Shown: positions 19,098-19,182 of the stretch, piece after piece
Numbering within the stretch: position 1 is the stretch's first letter
Layout: every line of letters begins with the position of its first letter
Assembly: GCA_958430865.1 (NCBI GenBank)
Contig: CAUDNR010004589.1
Coordinates: 93,460-112,641, forward strand
Source: Entrophospora sp. SA101
Taxonomy: Eukaryota > Glomeromycota > Glomeromycetes > Entrophosporales > Entrophosporaceae
Direction of reading: 5' to 3'
Length of the DNA: 19,182 nt
Notes under the pieces: generated by a model
What the model was told of the DNA's origin: nothing
The model's input: the letters and a program-made list of their open reading frames with translations, nothing else
Databases searched by the model: none
Made by a program: the position numbers and the translations under genes

Positions 19098-19182
19098 ATG
19101 AAAATCATAATAAATGAACAACAACAAGCAAATAAAGAACTATTAAACAAAATTGCTGATTTAGAAAAGCAGTTAGCTGATA
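19098..19182 (+). CDS. Start of a coiled-coil-like frame cut by the window edge
   Basis: ATG 19098 opens a frame that runs off the window: MKIIINEQQQANKELLNK then IADLEKQLAD. The hydrophobic spacing and Glu/Gln/Lys content suggest a coiled coil. With only 28 residues, whether it is a true gene start cannot be decided. Confidence 0.3.
   Translation, partial: MKIIINEQQQANKELLNKIADLEKQLAD

Noticed and set aside
1..19182. tRNA, rRNA or CRISPR features
   Set aside because: I saw no cloverleaf-like gene, no rRNA-like stretch and no regularly spaced repeats; the microsatellites are simple AAT runs.

Overview
The window is very AT-rich eukaryotic DNA with short (about 55-115 nt) GT-AG introns. It looks like a Glomeromycotina genome, that is, an arbuscular mycorrhizal fungus close to Rhizophagus. 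That placement is inference. It rests on the tandem protein kinases with a Cys4 knuckle, an LTEGGFSS-type glycine loop, an HSGNIL catalytic loop and an HP(x)AYxTSR tail, a style I associate with the large kinase expansion of that group, together with base composition and intron size. No database search was possible.

Layout. (1) 1-6749: an array of four same-strand kinase genes. The first is cut by the window edge and the fourth is a more diverged relative. The second and third are a tandem duplicate whose junction lies in the second gene's stop region. (2) 6750-10012: mostly non-coding, with a more GC-rich island carrying a coding-like minus-strand frame, a small two-exon gene encoding a probable secreted protein (8522-8996, minus), and an imperfect inverted repeat. 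(3) 10013-15733: a compact housekeeping block. A nine-exon SUZ12 homologue (Polycomb repressive complex 2) on the minus strand is divergent from a five-exon TRAPPC2/sedlin gene on the plus strand across a 230-bp shared promoter with two CCAAT boxes. Convergent with sedlin is a minus-strand RS-rich single-RRM protein. (4) 15734-19182: decayed sequence with a broken Tc1/mariner transposase, a frameshifted coiled-coil pseudogene, orphan exon-like frames and the start of a coding frame cut by the right edge.

The kinases, SUZ12, TRAPPC2 and the RRM protein are not an operon or pathway. They act in signalling, histone H3K27 methylation, vesicle tethering and RNA processing. I built all exon structures by hand from splice signals, frame continuity and remembered family motifs. 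The TRAPPC2 model and the SUZ12 core are the firmest. The secreted protein, the first exon of the RRM gene and the fragments after 16000 are the least certain. Two observations stand out: a nearly complete SUZ12, and frequent use of AAG 3' splice sites in the housekeeping genes but not in the kinases.
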